Origin: Loigolactobacillus bifermentans DSM 20003
GTDB taxonomy: Bacteria > Bacillota > Bacilli > Lactobacillales > Lactobacillaceae
Direction: 5' to 3'
Assembly (NCBI RefSeq): GCF_001434575.1
Contig: NZ_AZDA01000003.1
Span: 1-64,000, forward strand
DNA: 64,000 bases
Shown here: positions 17,956 through 26,368 of the stretch, one piece after another
Layout of the letters: every line of letters starts with the position of its first letter
Position numbering within the stretch: position 1 is the stretch's first letter
Program-made: the position numbers and the translations under genes
The notes under the pieces: generated by a model
The model's database searches: none
What the model was told of the DNA's origin: nothing
What the model saw: the letters and a program-made list of their open reading frames with translations, nothing else

Positions 17956-18837
17956 TCATTTTTCTAACCAATCAATAAAATCGTTTAATAATGTTGTATC
18001 CGTGCCAACGACCAATTGGCCTAAAGCCTGACGCGCACCGGCTAACGCATCAGTCAGCGCCTGACGCGCACCTTCTAAGCCTAATAAGCCTGGATACGTA
18101 TTTTTCTCAGCCGCTTGATCTTGATGCGCTGGCTTACCCAGTTCGGCGGTTGTGGCAGTCACATCTAAAATATCATCGCGAATTTGAAACGCCAACCCAA
18201 ATTGCGTCGCAAACGTGGTCAACGCCGCAGTACGTTGTTCATTGACCGCCGCAACCTTAGCCCCCATTAAGACACTGGCTTTGATCAAAGCCCCTGTTTT
18301 ACGCCGATGAAGGTCTTGCAGTTCAGGTAATGACAATGTTTTGCCTTGGTTCAACATGTCTAATGACTGGCCGGCAACCATGCCCATTGGTCCAGCTTGA
18401 ACAGCCAAGGTTTGGACCAAATCAATTCGGGTTTCAGCTGGCAACTGGCTTTCTGCAAGCCACTGAAAGGCCAGTGTCAGTAACCCATCACCAGCTAAAA
18501 TTGCTTGTGCTTCACCGAACTTTTTATGATTCGTTGGCAACCCACGCCGCAAATCATCGTTATCCATTGCCGGTAAATCATCATGGATCAATGAATACGT
18601 GTGCAAGAGTTCAATCGCTGCAGCAGCTGGTAACGCCTGTGGGATAGCTTGCGGCTTAAAAGTTTGGACGACCGCTAACATTAATAATGGTCGTAGCCGC
18701 TTGCCACCTGCCATCACAGAATAGGTCATGGCTGCTGGTAAAACAGCTGTATCTGTGGTGCGCTTTAAACGCATTTGTAAAAAACTATCCAAGGCAGGGA
18801 CCATTTCGGCACGTAATTGCGCTAATTTAGTTGTCAT
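17956..18837 (-). CDS. ispA: Polyprenyl synthetase, farnesyl diphosphate synthase
   Basis: This enzyme condenses isopentenyl and dimethylallyl diphosphates to farnesyl diphosphate, a precursor of undecaprenol. The 293-residue protein has the first Asp-rich motif [15 protein letters not shown] and the second [10 protein letters not shown], plus the GGKRLRP substrate loop. I use the ATG at 18837 ([12 protein letters not shown]), which overlaps the xseB end by 11 bases; an earlier in-frame Met would lie deep inside xseB. Position after xseAB is typical of Firmicutes. Confidence 0.95.
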   Translation of the reverse strand: MTTKLAQLRAEMVPALDSFLQMRLKRTTDTAVLPAAMTYSVMAGGKRLRPLLMLAVVQTFKPQAIPQALPAAAAIELLHTYSLIHDDLPAMDNDDLRRGLPTNHKKFGEAQAILAGDGLLTLAFQWLAESQLPAETRIDLVQTLAVQAGPMGMVAGQSLDMLNQGKTLSLPELQDLHRRKTGALIKASVLMGAKVAAVNEQRTAALTTFATQFGLAFQIRDDILDVTATTAELGKPAHQDQAAEKNTYPGLLGLEGARQALTDALAGARQALGQLVVGTDTTLLNDFIDWLEK

Positions 18838-19078
18838 GATTTGCGCCAGCCTTATCGTCAGATTCAAACGGTTGCACTTGGCCTTGATCATCCATCATTT
18901 TGGCAAGGGTGGTCTCTGCTTTGCTTAAGGTTCCCTGTAATTTTTGACTTAATTTAACACCTTTTTGAAATTCTGCTAAAGCGGCTTCTAACGGGACATC
19001 CCCTTGTTCAAGATCGGTGACGATTTGCGTTAACTGCGCTAAATTTTCTTCAAAAGTTGGTTCAGCTTGTGCTGCCAT
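18827..19078 (-). CDS. xseB: Exodeoxyribonuclease VII small subunit
   Basis: XseB binds the XseA large subunit to form exonuclease VII, which degrades single-stranded DNA. The 83-residue protein has the characteristic helical hairpin [19 protein letters not shown] followed by [12 protein letters not shown]. The start at 19078 is chosen because a good AGAGGA site lies before it at the end of xseA and the N-terminus becomes normal. It is one base from the xseA stop and overlaps ispA. Confidence 0.94.
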   Translation of the reverse strand: MAAQAEPTFEENLAQLTQIVTDLEQGDVPLEAALAEFQKGVKLSQKLQGTLSKAETTLAKMMDDQGQVQPFESDDKAGANHDN

Positions 19079-19079
19079 A

Positions 19080-20435
19080 TTATTCCTCTTCTCTTGATTG
19101 CGGCTGAACAGACTTGACGGTTGCTTGAATCGTCGCATCCGCTACGTGAAGTGTTACCAATTGTGCCGGTTTAAAATCTGAAGCCTGCTTCAACACATTT
19201 TGCTGTTGATCGGTGACATAACTATAGCCTCGCGCCATGATCTTCAACGGGCTTAAATGATCCAACGATTGAACGGCCTGCTGGACCTGTTGCTGCTGAT
19301 GCTGCATGTGTTGCTGCATGGCTTGTTGCAATTGTTGCTGTAACATGGCGACCTGCGTCTGCAACTGTTGCAGACGATGATCCGGTGTTTGCTGTTGCAA
19401 GCGATTTTGCACTTGTAACAGTTGCTGTTGCTGCCGCTGCACTTGTTGTTGAAAAGCAGTGTGTAATCGTAATTTCAATTGATCCACATTTTGCAAATAC
19501 CCATCATAAAGCCGTTGCGGTTGGCGGAAAACATAGGACTGTTGTAAATATTCCACTTGTTTGGTCGCCAGATCAATTTTACTTTGCAACGCTTGATACA
19601 GGCGCGTTTGGGCTTGCTGTAATTGCAACAATTCATCACGAAGCACGGGTACTGCTAGTTCTGCTGCGGCAGTTGGCGTTGCCGCACGAACATCCGCCAC
19701 TAAATCGGCGATGGTCGTATCTGTTTCATGACCAACAGATGAGATTGTCGGTATCTGTGAAGCGGCAATGGCCCGGGCAACGATTTCTTCGTTAAACGGC
19801 CACAGATCTTCAATTGAGCCGCCGCCACGCCCAATGATCAGTGTATCAAAATCCGAAAATTGATTGACTTGTTGGATCTTGGCCACAATATCAGCTGCTG
19901 CCGAATCACCTTGTACCAGTGTTGGAAATAAAATAATCTGTGCAATTGGATAACGGCGCCGGGCTGTGGTAATAATATCCCGAATAACAGCGCCACTCGG
20001 ACTTGTGATCACCGCAATTTTCTTTGGAAACTTAACCAACGGCCGCTTGGTTTGCTGAAATAAGCCTTCAGCCGCCAATTTCTTTTTCAACTGCTCATAG
20101 GCTTGGTAAAAGGCCCCGACGCCATCTGGTTCCATGCGCTCAATATAAATTTGATAGTTTCCTGTCGGTTCATATAACGAGATCCGGCCAACAACCAGCA
20201 CCTTCATCCCTTCTTCAGGCGTAAATTTAACCTTATCAAAGGCCGAACGAAACATAATCGCACTGATTTTAGCATGATCATCTTTCAAACTAAAGTATTG
20301 ATGGGCATGCGGCCGCAACCGGAAGTTTGAAATTTCGCCGGTTAGAAAAACCCGATCTAAATAGGGATCGTGTTCAAACTTGGCCTTTAAATACTTGGTT
20401 AAGGTCGTAACCGTTAAATAATCGGTTTTAGGCAT
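19080..20435 (-). CDS. xseA: Exodeoxyribonuclease VII large subunit
   Basis: XseA is the catalytic subunit of exonuclease VII. The 451-residue protein has an N-terminal OB fold (about 5-100, with [11 protein letters not shown]), a catalytic core with [14 protein letters not shown] and the conserved [16 protein letters not shown], and a C-terminal coiled coil (about 265-400). That coiled coil is unusually rich in Gln, with many QQQ runs, a local composition feature of lactobacilli. It overlaps folD by 8 bases. Confidence 0.96.
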   Translation of the reverse strand: MPKTDYLTVTTLTKYLKAKFEHDPYLDRVFLTGEISNFRLRPHAHQYFSLKDDHAKISAIMFRSAFDKVKFTPEEGMKVLVVGRISLYEPTGNYQIYIERMEPDGVGAFYQAYEQLKKKLAAEGLFQQTKRPLVKFPKKIAVITSPSGAVIRDIITTARRRYPIAQIILFPTLVQGDSAAADIVAKIQQVNQFSDFDTLIIGRGGGSIEDLWPFNEEIVARAIAASQIPTISSVGHETDTTIADLVADVRAATPTAAAELAVPVLRDELLQLQQAQTRLYQALQSKIDLATKQVEYLQQSYVFRQPQRLYDGYLQNVDQLKLRLHTAFQQQVQRQQQQLLQVQNRLQQQTPDHRLQQLQTQVAMLQQQLQQAMQQHMQHQQQQVQQAVQSLDHLSPLKIMARGYSYVTDQQQNVLKQASDFKPAQLVTLHVADATIQATVKSVQPQSREEE

Positions 20436-21282
20436 TGGCTTGGCTTCCTTCTGCTAAGGCAACGATCTGTGTCATTAACATCACATTGGTCATGGGACCA
20501 ACGCCACCGGGTACCGGTGTGATGGCCCCAGCTTTAGCGGCAACATCATCATAAGCAACGTCCCCCACTAATTGACCTGCTGCATTTTGATTCATGCCCA
20601 CATCGATCACCACGGCACCTGCTTTCACAGCATTGGCATGTAACCATTCTGGTTGTCCTGTTGCGGCAACGATTAAATCAGCTTGTTGCAATAATCCTGT
20701 CAAGTCTTTGGTACGACTATGGGCAAGGGTCACGGTGGCATGCTGATTGGTTAACAACGCTGCAATGGGCTTGCCCACAATGGTACTGCGCCCAACCACT
20801 ACAGCATTGGCGCCGACTAACGGAATTTGATAAGCCTGCAGCAATTGCATAATGCCATAAGGCGTGTTAGGCAATAAACCAGGCTGCCCTGTTAAAATAC
20901 GGCCTAAATTTAGGGGATGAATGCCATCAGCATCTTTTGCTGGATCAATGGCCGCAATAATGGTTTGACTGTCTAATTGTTTTGGCAGCGGCATTTCTAA
21001 CATAATGGCATGAATGGCCGCATCTTGATTCAATTGTTGAATTTGTTGAATCAGTGTTGTGGCAGTCACATTAGCCGGAAAACGAAAAACAGCGACTTCA
21101 ATCCCTAACCGTTCGGCCCGCCGAACTTTATTCCGCAAATAAATTTCACTGGCAGGATCAGTGCCTGCAATGATCACTGCAAATTTAGGTTGAATCTGCT
21201 GTTGCTGTAATGCTGCCACCCGTTGTTTCAAGGTCGTTGTCATTTTTTTTGCTAAAGTTTTACCATCTAAAATCGTCACCAA
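20428..21282 (-). CDS. folD: Methylenetetrahydrofolate dehydrogenase / cyclohydrolase
   Basis: FolD makes 10-formyl-tetrahydrofolate from methylene-tetrahydrofolate for purine synthesis and for Fmt. The 284-residue protein shows the first signature around IYLRNKVRRAERLGI, the NADP-binding VVGRSTIVGKPIAALL and the C-terminal PVPGGVGPMTN. It overlaps xseA. Between it and nusB lie 96 bases without a gene that contain an imperfect hairpin but no clear terminator. Confidence 0.96.
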   Translation of the reverse strand: MVTILDGKTLAKKMTTTLKQRVAALQQQQIQPKFAVIIAGTDPASEIYLRNKVRRAERLGIEVAVFRFPANVTATTLIQQIQQLNQDAAIHAIMLEMPLPKQLDSQTIIAAIDPAKDADGIHPLNLGRILTGQPGLLPNTPYGIMQLLQAYQIPLVGANAVVVGRSTIVGKPIAALLTNQHATVTLAHSRTKDLTGLLQQADLIVAATGQPEWLHANAVKAGAVVIDVGMNQNAAGQLVGDVAYDDVAAKAGAITPVPGGVGPMTNVMLMTQIVALAEGSQANA

Positions 21283-21378
21283 AGAAAAACCACCTTTTTG
21301 ATTGAAAAAGAGCGACCCTTGCCACTACGGCTGTACCATAACACCTTACAGTACGGGGTCCACTCTCTCAACGCCTTA

Positions 21379-21804
21379 TTATTCTGAATCAGATGTTGTT
21401 TGTTCGCGTAAAACAGCTGATAAAACGCCATTAATAAAGCGACGTGAACGCTCATCACTATATTCTTTTGCCAACTCTAACGCTTCGTTGACAGCTACTT
21501 TGCCTGGTACATTATCAACATCAAGCATTTCAAAAATAGCCATTCTTAAAATGGTCACATCTGTTTTCGCCAAACGTTTTAAGGACCAGTTTTGATTTAA
21601 ATGTTGTGCGATTAAATCATCTAACGTTGCTTGTTTCGCGCAAACACCTTGCACTAACGTTTCTAAATAAACCGGAAGTGCTGTGTCGTCCTCAGTTCCT
21701 AATAAAGAATGCATGAGGTTTGCCTGATCAACATCCGGATTTGCGGCAACCGCAAATAAGGTTTGAAAAGCCAACTCTCGAATTTTATGCCGTGTTACTG
21801 CCAC
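21379..21804 (-). CDS. nusB: Transcription antitermination factor NusB
   Basis: NusB binds boxA RNA with NusE (S10) and supports rRNA antitermination. The 141-residue all-helical protein begins TRHKIRELAFQTLFA and has the conserved C-terminal VAVNEALELAKEYSDERSRRF ending in a helix before VLSAVLRE. It shares one base with the gene upstream (yqhY). The yqhY-nusB-folD order is typical of Firmicutes. Confidence 0.96.
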   Translation of the reverse strand: MAVTRHKIRELAFQTLFAVAANPDVDQANLMHSLLGTEDDTALPVYLETLVQGVCAKQATLDDLIAQHLNQNWSLKRLAKTDVTILRMAIFEMLDVDNVPGKVAVNEALELAKEYSDERSRRFINGVLSAVLREQTTSDSE

Positions 21805-22238
21805 TATTTGTCACCATCTTCTTTGTCGCCAAATAAATTATCTGGATCAACAACATTTTCCATTTTTTCAGGGACGATGCCCACTACATGAATATTGACT
21901 GCAGCCAATTCTAAATCAGTCATAAATAACAACTGCTCCCGAATCGTTGTTTGCATTTTCAAAGCTACCTGCGGTACAGCAACACCATAGTTCAGGTAAG
22001 CGTAAACGTCTGCTGTGATTTGGTCATCGCTGACGCTGATTTTAACACCCTTGCCTTGATTTTGGCGACCAAATAAGGCGTTGATACTGGACGTTAATGT
22101 CCCGCGCATTTGGTAGACGCCATCCACTTTACGCGCTGCGATCCCTAAAATGATCTCAATCACTTCAGGTGCGATCTCAATGCGTCCTAAGGTTGGTTGT
22201 GCTTCATTTGTTAAAACAATATTGGTATCCTCTGCCAT
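21804..22238 (-). CDS. yqhY: Asp23/Gls24 family envelope-stress protein (YqhY)
   Basis: The 144-residue protein belongs to the Asp23/Gls24 (DUF322) family. It shows LGRIEIAPEVIEIILGIAA and the conserved VDAYLNYGV-like segment (here VYAYLNYGV) with a C-terminal VNIHVVGI strand. Bacillus YqhY lies in the same accBC-yqhY-nusB neighbourhood and is linked to control of fatty-acid synthesis. There is no signal or membrane helix. It follows efp with 23 bases between and runs into nusB. Confidence 0.9.
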   Translation of the reverse strand: MAEDTNIVLTNEAQPTLGRIEIAPEVIEIILGIAARKVDGVYQMRGTLTSSINALFGRQNQGKGVKISVSDDQITADVYAYLNYGVAVPQVALKMQTTIREQLLFMTDLELAAVNIHVVGIVPEKMENVVDPDNLFGDKEDGDK

Positions 22239-22261
22239 ATTCAGATCCCCTTTATTCTAAG

Positions 22262-22819
22262 TTAAGCCCGTGACACGTAAGAACCATCTTGCGTACTAAT
22301 AATTAATGTTTCGCCTTCATTAACGAAAAATGGTACTTGTACGCTTAAACCAGTTTCCATTTTAGCAGGTTTTGAACCACCTGATTGTGTATCGCCGCGA
22401 ATCCCGGGCTCTGTTTCAGCCACTTTCAATTCAACTGTGTTTGGCAAGTTGATGCCAATCGTTTCGCTACCATACATCATAATGCTGACTTCCATATTTT
22501 CCTTCAAGTAATTCAATTCATCTCGAATTTTATCACCTGGTAAGGATAATTGTTCATAAGTATTCATGTCCATGAACACATAGTTGTCACCATCTTGGTA
22601 AAGGTATTGCATTTTTTTGTTGTCAATCTGTGCTTTATTGACCTTTTTCCCTGCCTGGAATGTTTTTTCTTGAACGGCACCGGTCCGAATGTTTTTTAAT
22701 TTAGAACGGACAAATGCACTGCCTTTACCAGGTTTAACATGCTGAAACTCAACCACACGCCAAAGTTCACCTTCAACTTCAATGGTCAAGCCGGTTTTAA
22801 AGTCGTTTACAGAAATCAT
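22262..22819 (-). CDS. efp: Elongation factor P
   Basis: EF-P rescues ribosomes stalled on polyproline. The 185-residue, three-domain protein starts with [15 protein letters not shown] and has the tip loop [10 protein letters not shown] carrying the lysine that is modified in many bacteria. The C-terminal domain has the signature [17 protein letters not shown]. It starts a leftward gene series. The 155-base region in front holds a possible -10 box TATAAT (minus strand, around 22929-22934) and short imperfect hairpins, so the 5' leader may be near 100 bases. Confidence 0.97.
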   Translation of the reverse strand: MISVNDFKTGLTIEVEGELWRVVEFQHVKPGKGSAFVRSKLKNIRTGAVQEKTFQAGKKVNKAQIDNKKMQYLYQDGDNYVFMDMNTYEQLSLPGDKIRDELNYLKENMEVSIMMYGSETIGINLPNTVELKVAETEPGIRGDTQSGGSKPAKMETGLSVQVPFFVNEGETLIISTQDGSYVSRA

Positions 22820-22974
22820 TTTAAAAAGAAACCCCCTGTTTCAGTCACCACACGCTTTGATACCAGCGGATGCGACTTCATTCCTCATTGGCGGACTAAC
22901 TCACTCGGTCCCCAATATCATCTTAAATTATAGTTAATGATAGCAATAATACCAGGTGTTTGACAAGCCAGAAC

Positions 22975-24063
22975 CTAAAGACTGATCAATTGTCGTTTTG
23001 GTGCCTGTGTCAAATTTTGGCAGCCCGTCACAGTGACCAATAAGTCATCAGCGATTCGCACGCCACCTAATCCTGGTAAATAAATCCCTGGTGCAATGGT
23101 GACAATATTCCCCGGCACCAATTGCGCCTGTTCGCCGGCTTGGATCAACGGCCCTTCTTGCGCCGTTAACCCAACACCAAATCCGGTGAGTGGGCCAAAC
23201 TCTGGGCTATAACCTGATTTGGTCACCACTTGCCGAGCAATTTGATCTAATGCCATTCCTGTCAAACCCGGTTTTAAATTGGCAATTACATCAAGTTGCG
23301 CCTCTAACACGATCCCATAAACCTCTTGCAACTGTTGCTCCGGCAACCCAATCGCAAACGTCCGCGTTAAACGCGCAACATAGCCTTGATAGCGACAGCC
23401 AAAGTCAACGGTAAGCAGTTCCTGGCCACCGATGATGCGCTGACTGGTCGTCCCTTGTGCTAATGCTGAACGTGTACCACTTAATAACCGCATTGGCAGT
23501 GGAAAATCAGTCACACCTTGTTGTCGCATTTCATATTCCAGTTGGTTGACCACTTCAAATTCGGTCATCCCAGGATGAACAATCTTTAACAAACGCTGGT
23601 AACCCCAGTCTGCTAATTTTGCCGCCTGCGCCAAGCTGTCGATCTCATCTGTGTCTTTCACTTCTCGTAATGCTTCGATCATCCCTGTAACCGGAATTAA
23701 CCCGATATCAAATAAATCAGCCAATTCATCATAAAGGTTAAACGACACATCACTGGCCTCAAAACCCAAATTTGTTAAATTTTTAGGTGCGACAAGTTGT
23801 TGCACCTTTTCAAAAAGCGATGGTTTGCCCTCAAGTACAATAAAATGCTGTGGCGTAACCTGTTGTTGCGCCTGACGCATTAATTGCGCATTGGTAACAA
23901 AGAAAGCTTCTGTACGCGTAATCAACGCCACGCCAGTGGACCCTGTAAAGGCCGTTAAGTAACGTAAATTATCAGACTGGGTGACCAATAAACCATCTAA
24001 TTCAATGGCCGCCATCCGTTCACGCAGACGCCGTAATCGATCTGCCAAAGACTCACCCCGCAT
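22975..24063 (-). CDS. M24-fold peptidase homologue (YqhT-like), probably catalytically dead
   Basis: The 362-residue protein has the two-domain aminopeptidase P/prolidase layout: a creatinase-like N-terminal half (about 8-130) and a pita-bread C-terminal half. It lies next to efp, where Bacillus has yqhT. However, the metal site is degraded. Asp220 remains (TVDFG), but the second Asp is Arg231 (ARLTRT), the ligand His is Phe295 (TGFGVG), and the two Glu ligands are Ala324 (IAPGIY) and Ala338 (RIADD). The catalytic His positions are Gln203 and Gln302. The reading frame is intact, so this is a pseudoenzyme rather than a decayed gene. The start at 24063 could also be Met17. Confidence 0.85.
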   Translation of the reverse strand: MRGESLADRLRRLRERMAAIELDGLLVTQSDNLRYLTAFTGSTGVALITRTEAFFVTNAQLMRQAQQQVTPQHFIVLEGKPSLFEKVQQLVAPKNLTNLGFEASDVSFNLYDELADLFDIGLIPVTGMIEALREVKDTDEIDSLAQAAKLADWGYQRLLKIVHPGMTEFEVVNQLEYEMRQQGVTDFPLPMRLLSGTRSALAQGTTSQRIIGGQELLTVDFGCRYQGYVARLTRTFAIGLPEQQLQEVYGIVLEAQLDVIANLKPGLTGMALDQIARQVVTKSGYSPEFGPLTGFGVGLTAQEGPLIQAGEQAQLVPGNIVTIAPGIYLPGLGGVRIADDLLVTVTGCQNLTQAPKRQLISL

Positions 24064-24184
24064 TCGTGATTTCTTAAAAAGCTAAGCCTATTATAACAAA
24101 CTTACGGCCTATCTGAAATATCACAGTCATTTTGTCAACCAGACAACACCCTGGCTAACCACTACGATCACTGATCCGTGCATT

Positions 24185-24211
24185 AAAAAAGACCGGGGAA
24201 TCCCCGGCCTA
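24185..24211 (-). terminator. Intrinsic terminator of the rplU-prp-rpmA operon
   Basis: The minus strand reads GGCCGGGGA-TTCCCCGGTC followed by six T, a strong GC hairpin with a U-run, 11 bases after the rpmA stop codon. Confidence 0.93.
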
Positions 24212-24221
24212 TCAAAATAGC

Positions 24222-24515
24222 CTATTTAGCTGCTGCTTCAGCAGGATAAACAGAAACTTTTTTATCTTTCTTGCCTAAACGTTCGAAACGAACAACACCA
24301 TTTGCCTTTGCAAATAAAGTATCGTCGCCACCGATGCCAACGTTTTCGCCAGGATGAATCTTAGTACCGCGTTGGCGGTATAAAATTTGACCTGCTGTAA
24401 CGGTTTGACCATCAGCACGTTTGCTTCCCAAACGCCGACCAGCAGAGTTACGACCGTTTGAAGTCGAACCACCACCTTTATGGTGAGAGAAGAATTGTAA
24501 GTTCATTTTCAACAT
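24222..24515 (-). CDS. rpmA: 50S ribosomal protein L27 with Prp-cleaved N-terminus
   Basis: L27 lies near the peptidyl transferase centre. The 97-residue precursor begins [20 protein letters not shown]. In Firmicutes the leader is cut after LQFF by the protease Prp, exposing the functional N-terminus that reaches the P-site tRNA; the motif is present here at about residues 5-9. The rest, with [12 protein letters not shown] and [23 protein letters not shown], is typical. It follows prp by 18 bases, and prp follows rplU by a similar gap. Confidence 0.97.
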   Translation of the reverse strand: MLKMNLQFFSHHKGGGSTSNGRNSAGRRLGSKRADGQTVTAGQILYRQRGTKIHPGENVGIGGDDTLFAKANGVVRFERLGKKDKKVSVYPAEAAAK

Positions 24516-24533
24516 AATCCGTGTACCTCCTGT

Positions 24534-24887
24534 TTAGAATGGGGTCACTGACTCATCGATTGTCACCGTTAAATATTTTGCATAGGTTTGCGCAATATCT
24601 TGTAATGATAATCGTAAGCTTGCTAATAATAATTGGGCTTTGTCAAATTGTGTCTGGGTTAAATGATCACTTAACCAAAACTCAATATGACCACCGTTTT
24701 CTTCATCCAAAGTCACTTTGGGGTCAAAATCGGCTAAAGCCTCAATACTATTCAACGCGCCAATCGTAACCGCTGAAACAGCGGCACAAACGATATCACT
24801 GCCATAAGGACCTGAATCAGCATGACCCGTTAAACGAAAATAACGAATCACTTGCGCTGAATCTTGCTTAAAAACGGCTTTAATCAT
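24534..24887 (-). CDS. prp: Ribosomal-processing cysteine protease Prp
   Basis: Prp (YsxB) removes the N-terminal extension of L27 in Firmicutes. The 117-residue protein has the catalytic His in the segment RLTGHADSGPYGSD and the catalytic Cys in DIVCAAVSAVTIGALN, the two family signatures. It sits between rplU and rpmA, its invariant place. The short gap to rpmA suggests co-translation with its substrate. Prp-type cleavage is also used by some staphylococcal phages for capsid or scaffold processing, relevant to the scaffold at 51556. Confidence 0.95.
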   Translation of the reverse strand: MIKAVFKQDSAQVIRYFRLTGHADSGPYGSDIVCAAVSAVTIGALNSIEALADFDPKVTLDEENGGHIEFWLSDHLTQTQFDKAQLLLASLRLSLQDIAQTYAKYLTVTIDESVTPF

Positions 24888-24905
24888 GAGCTCACTCGCC
24901 TTTAA

Positions 24906-25217
24906 TTATGCATTGATTGCATCAATTTTTACCCGTGTGTATGGTTGCCGATGACCAGTCTTTGTATGACTGTGCTTCTTAGGCTTGTACTTGTAAGTAA
25001 CAACTTTCTTTTCCTTGCCTTGCTTTTCAACTGTACCTGTAACAGTTGCATCAGCAACAGTTGGTGTACCGATCTTAGCAGCACCTTCACCGGCTACAAG
25101 AATAACATCAGAGAATGTTACTGTTTCGCCTTCTTGGGCATCTAATTTTTCAACCCAGATTTGTTGGCCTGCTTCAACCTTCAATTGCTTACCGCCTGTT
25201 TTGATAATTGCGTACAT
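24906..25217 (-). CDS. rplU: 50S ribosomal protein L21
   Basis: L21 binds 23S rRNA in the large subunit. The 103-residue product starts [15 protein letters not shown] and ends with the basic [17 protein letters not shown] region, both family hallmarks. I choose the ATG at 25217, with AAGGAGG about 8 bases upstream; the longer frame to 25265 lies in the leader RNA. It starts the rplU-prp-rpmA operon. Confidence 0.97.
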   Translation of the reverse strand: MYAIIKTGGKQLKVEAGQQIWVEKLDAQEGETVTFSDVILVAGEGAAKIGTPTVADATVTGTVEKQGKEKKVVTYKYKPKKHSHTKTGHRQPYTRVKIDAINA

Positions 25218-25321
25218 AAATTCGCACCTCCTTAACATCTTAGACTCGCCGAAGTAAGCGTTCATCGAGAACTTAAAGGCTCACCTCGAGCGGTTGTAGC
25301 TGTGGAAGCCACAAATACAAC
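25218..25321 (-). ncRNA. L21 leader RNA, ribosomal protein autoregulation
   Basis: About 100 transcribed bases lie between the inferred start point and rplU. They contain paired segments such as GAACTTAAAGG/CTCGATGAACGC and the TTACTTCGGCGAGTC stretch before the ribosome site, resembling the L21 leader of Firmicutes. Such leaders bind L21 and repress their own operon. The assignment rests on position and recall of the motif, not on a covariance search. Confidence 0.65.
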
Positions 25322-25327
25322 GTTCAT

Positions 25328-25356
25328 ATGATAGCAAATTTTCGAACAAGTCGCAA
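25328..25356 (-). promoter_or_regulatory. Promoter of the rplU operon
   Basis: On the minus strand TTGCGA (25351-25356) and TATCAT (25328-25333) are separated by 17 bases, placing transcription start near 25321. Confidence 0.6.
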
Positions 25357-25384
25357 GTCTAAATGCTAAATTTCTACCATAAAT

Positions 25385-25714
25385 TTAGGCCAGCAATAAC
25401 CGCTGATGTTGCCGATCGATCCGGTAACCAAATAAAGGATGACTGGCTGCCCCTAGCTCGATGTAACAAAAACGTTGTCCCTCTGCTTGCGCCAATAGCA
25501 ATACCAGCTCCCAAACTGTAATCGGTTTTGCATTAGGATTGATCTCCAAATACAATTGTTGTGCGCCTGTCTGATGTAACTGACGAATGGGCTGGGGGTG
25601 TGTTTGATCGACGATTCCCGTTTTCTTGCCATGCTGATTGGCGCCTTGTTCATACCAAACCGTATACTGGCGGTTAATATTACCCAGCATCACTTTTAAA
25701 TCAATACATTGCAT
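25385..25714 (-). CDS. Hypothetical protein of 109 residues
   Basis: I do not recognise a family. The protein is soluble, with alternating predicted strands and helices (IDLKVMLGN, YTVWYEQGA, QLYLEINPNAKPITVWELVLLLAQAEG). A good GAGG site lies 7 bases before the ATG, and base composition matches the neighbouring core genes, so it is probably real. It lies between the rplU promoter and the terminator of the cytochrome b5-like gene, so it must have its own promoter or depend on read-through. Confidence 0.65.
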   Translation of the reverse strand: MQCIDLKVMLGNINRQYTVWYEQGANQHGKKTGIVDQTHPQPIRQLHQTGAQQLYLEINPNAKPITVWELVLLLAQAEGQRFCYIELGAASHPLFGYRIDRQHQRLLLA

Positions 25715-25730
25715 TTTATTGCCTCACATG

Positions 25731-25760
25731 AAAAGACCTCAGTCAGTGACTGAGGTCTTG
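25731..25760 (-). terminator. Terminator after the cytochrome b5-like gene
   Basis: The minus strand reads AAGACCTCAGTCA-C-TGACTGAGGTCTTTT, a nearly perfect 13-base-pair hairpin ending in a T-run, 7 bases after the stop codon. Confidence 0.9.
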
Positions 25761-25767
25761 GTTTGAT

Positions 25768-26004
25768 TTAACCGACATATTTACCAACCACGTCTAATTT
25801 TTCAAGAACGGTTTTGCCGTGTGGTGCGTGAATGATCACATCTGATAGGTCTTGACCTGCGGTTTGACCATGATGTTTACCACCAGCCCATGGCTTCACG
25901 TTTGACACGTCATAAACCGTCCCATCAATGGCCACATAAGCTGGTTTACCTGCTGCACCATCAAATTCAGCTAATTGTGCTTTTGTAAAAGTTTTCTCGG
26001 ACAT
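25768..26004 (-). CDS. Cytochrome b5-like heme/steroid-binding domain protein
   Basis: The 78-residue protein is a single cytochrome b5-like domain of the short bacterial type. It starts FTKAQLAEFDGAAGKPAYVAI, continues with GTVYDVSNVKPWAGGKHHG and ends in DVVGKYVG. Conserved His residues near GGKHHG and IIHAPHG could bind heme, but a small ligand-binding role without heme is also possible. There is no signal peptide or membrane anchor. Lactobacilli commonly encode this protein; its function is not established. Its upstream region has an extended -10 promoter and a palindrome. Confidence 0.85.
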   Translation of the reverse strand: MSEKTFTKAQLAEFDGAAGKPAYVAIDGTVYDVSNVKPWAGGKHHGQTAGQDLSDVIIHAPHGKTVLEKLDVVGKYVG

Positions 26005-26049
26005 AATACGACCTCCTCAATACCTTACGCAAACTTCGCATTAACAACC

Positions 26050-26069
26050 TGTGTAAAGGATTCTACACA
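26050..26069. promoter_or_regulatory. Palindromic operator candidate before the cytochrome b5-like gene
   Basis: TGTGTAAAGGATTCTACACA is an inverted repeat with 6-base arms in the 5' leader of the b5-like gene. The surrounding sequence also carries a partial direct repeat (AGGTTGTGTA and CAGGTTGTTA on the minus strand). It may be a repressor site or an RNA hairpin; the binding factor is unknown. Confidence 0.35.
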
Positions 26070-26134
26070 ACCTATAAAACAAGGCGTTTCTAGCTTTGAT
26101 CTGCTGAGAGCGCTTCATGTTTTAACGTAAATTC

Positions 26135-26140
26135 ATTGTA
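26135..26140 (-). promoter_or_regulatory. Extended -10 promoter of the cytochrome b5-like gene
   Basis: The minus strand shows TGCTACAAT, an extended -10 element (TG-N-TACAAT), about 130 bases before the start codon. No good -35 box is seen, which is usual for this promoter class. Confidence 0.45.
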
Positions 26141-26190
26141 GCATGCCCGATTCCATTAAGAAATCTATTTGCTTCTAAATCGAACAGTAA

Positions 26191-26219
26191 TTGACAGGCC
26201 TCCCAGACTTCTTTATAAT
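26191..26219 (+). promoter_or_regulatory. Consensus promoter of tRNA-Arg
   Basis: TTGACA (26191-26196) and TATAAT (26214-26219) are separated by 17 bases, a perfect consensus promoter that ends 12 bases before the tRNA. Confidence 0.92.
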
Positions 26220-26231
26220 AATGAGCGTTAT

Positions 26232-26305
26232 GTCGCAGTAGCTCAGTTGGATAGGGCAACGGTCTTCTAAACCGTAGGTCGTGGGTTCGAACCCCACCTG
26301 CGACA
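26232..26305 (+). tRNA. tRNA-Arg (anticodon TCT)
   Basis: The acceptor stem GTCGCAG pairs with CTGCGAC. The D arm holds AGCTCAGTTGGATAGGGC, the anticodon stem ACGGT/ACCGT encloses the loop CTTCTAA with anticodon TCT, and the T arm is GTGGG-TTCGAAC-CCCAC. CCA is not encoded. The gene stands alone with a consensus promoter and a terminator. It decodes AGA and AGG. Confidence 0.96.
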
Positions 26306-26315
26306 GTTATAAGTG

Positions 26316-26368
26316 CTAAAAAAGCTGTTCATTGCTAAACGCTAGTTTAACAATGAACAGCTTTTTTT
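26316..26368. terminator. Bidirectional terminator between tRNA-Arg and the acetyltransferase
   Basis: AAAAAAGCTGTTCATTG pairs with CAATGAACAGCTTTTTTT across a short loop that is itself partly paired (CTAAAC/TTTAAC type). The A-run and T-run on either side allow it to act for both strands. Confidence 0.9.

Noticed and set aside
19250-19480. Gln-rich repeat in xseA as a DNA repeat element
   Set aside because: It encodes a continuous coiled coil in an intact gene; only codon bias for Gln makes it look repetitive.
26232-26305. tRNA-Arg as attachment site of the prophage
   Set aside because: The tRNA is about 3.4 kb from the first phage-like gene, has normal chromosomal genes on both sides, and no repeat of its 3' end was seen near the prophage edge. 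The far prophage end is outside the window, so att cannot be tested.
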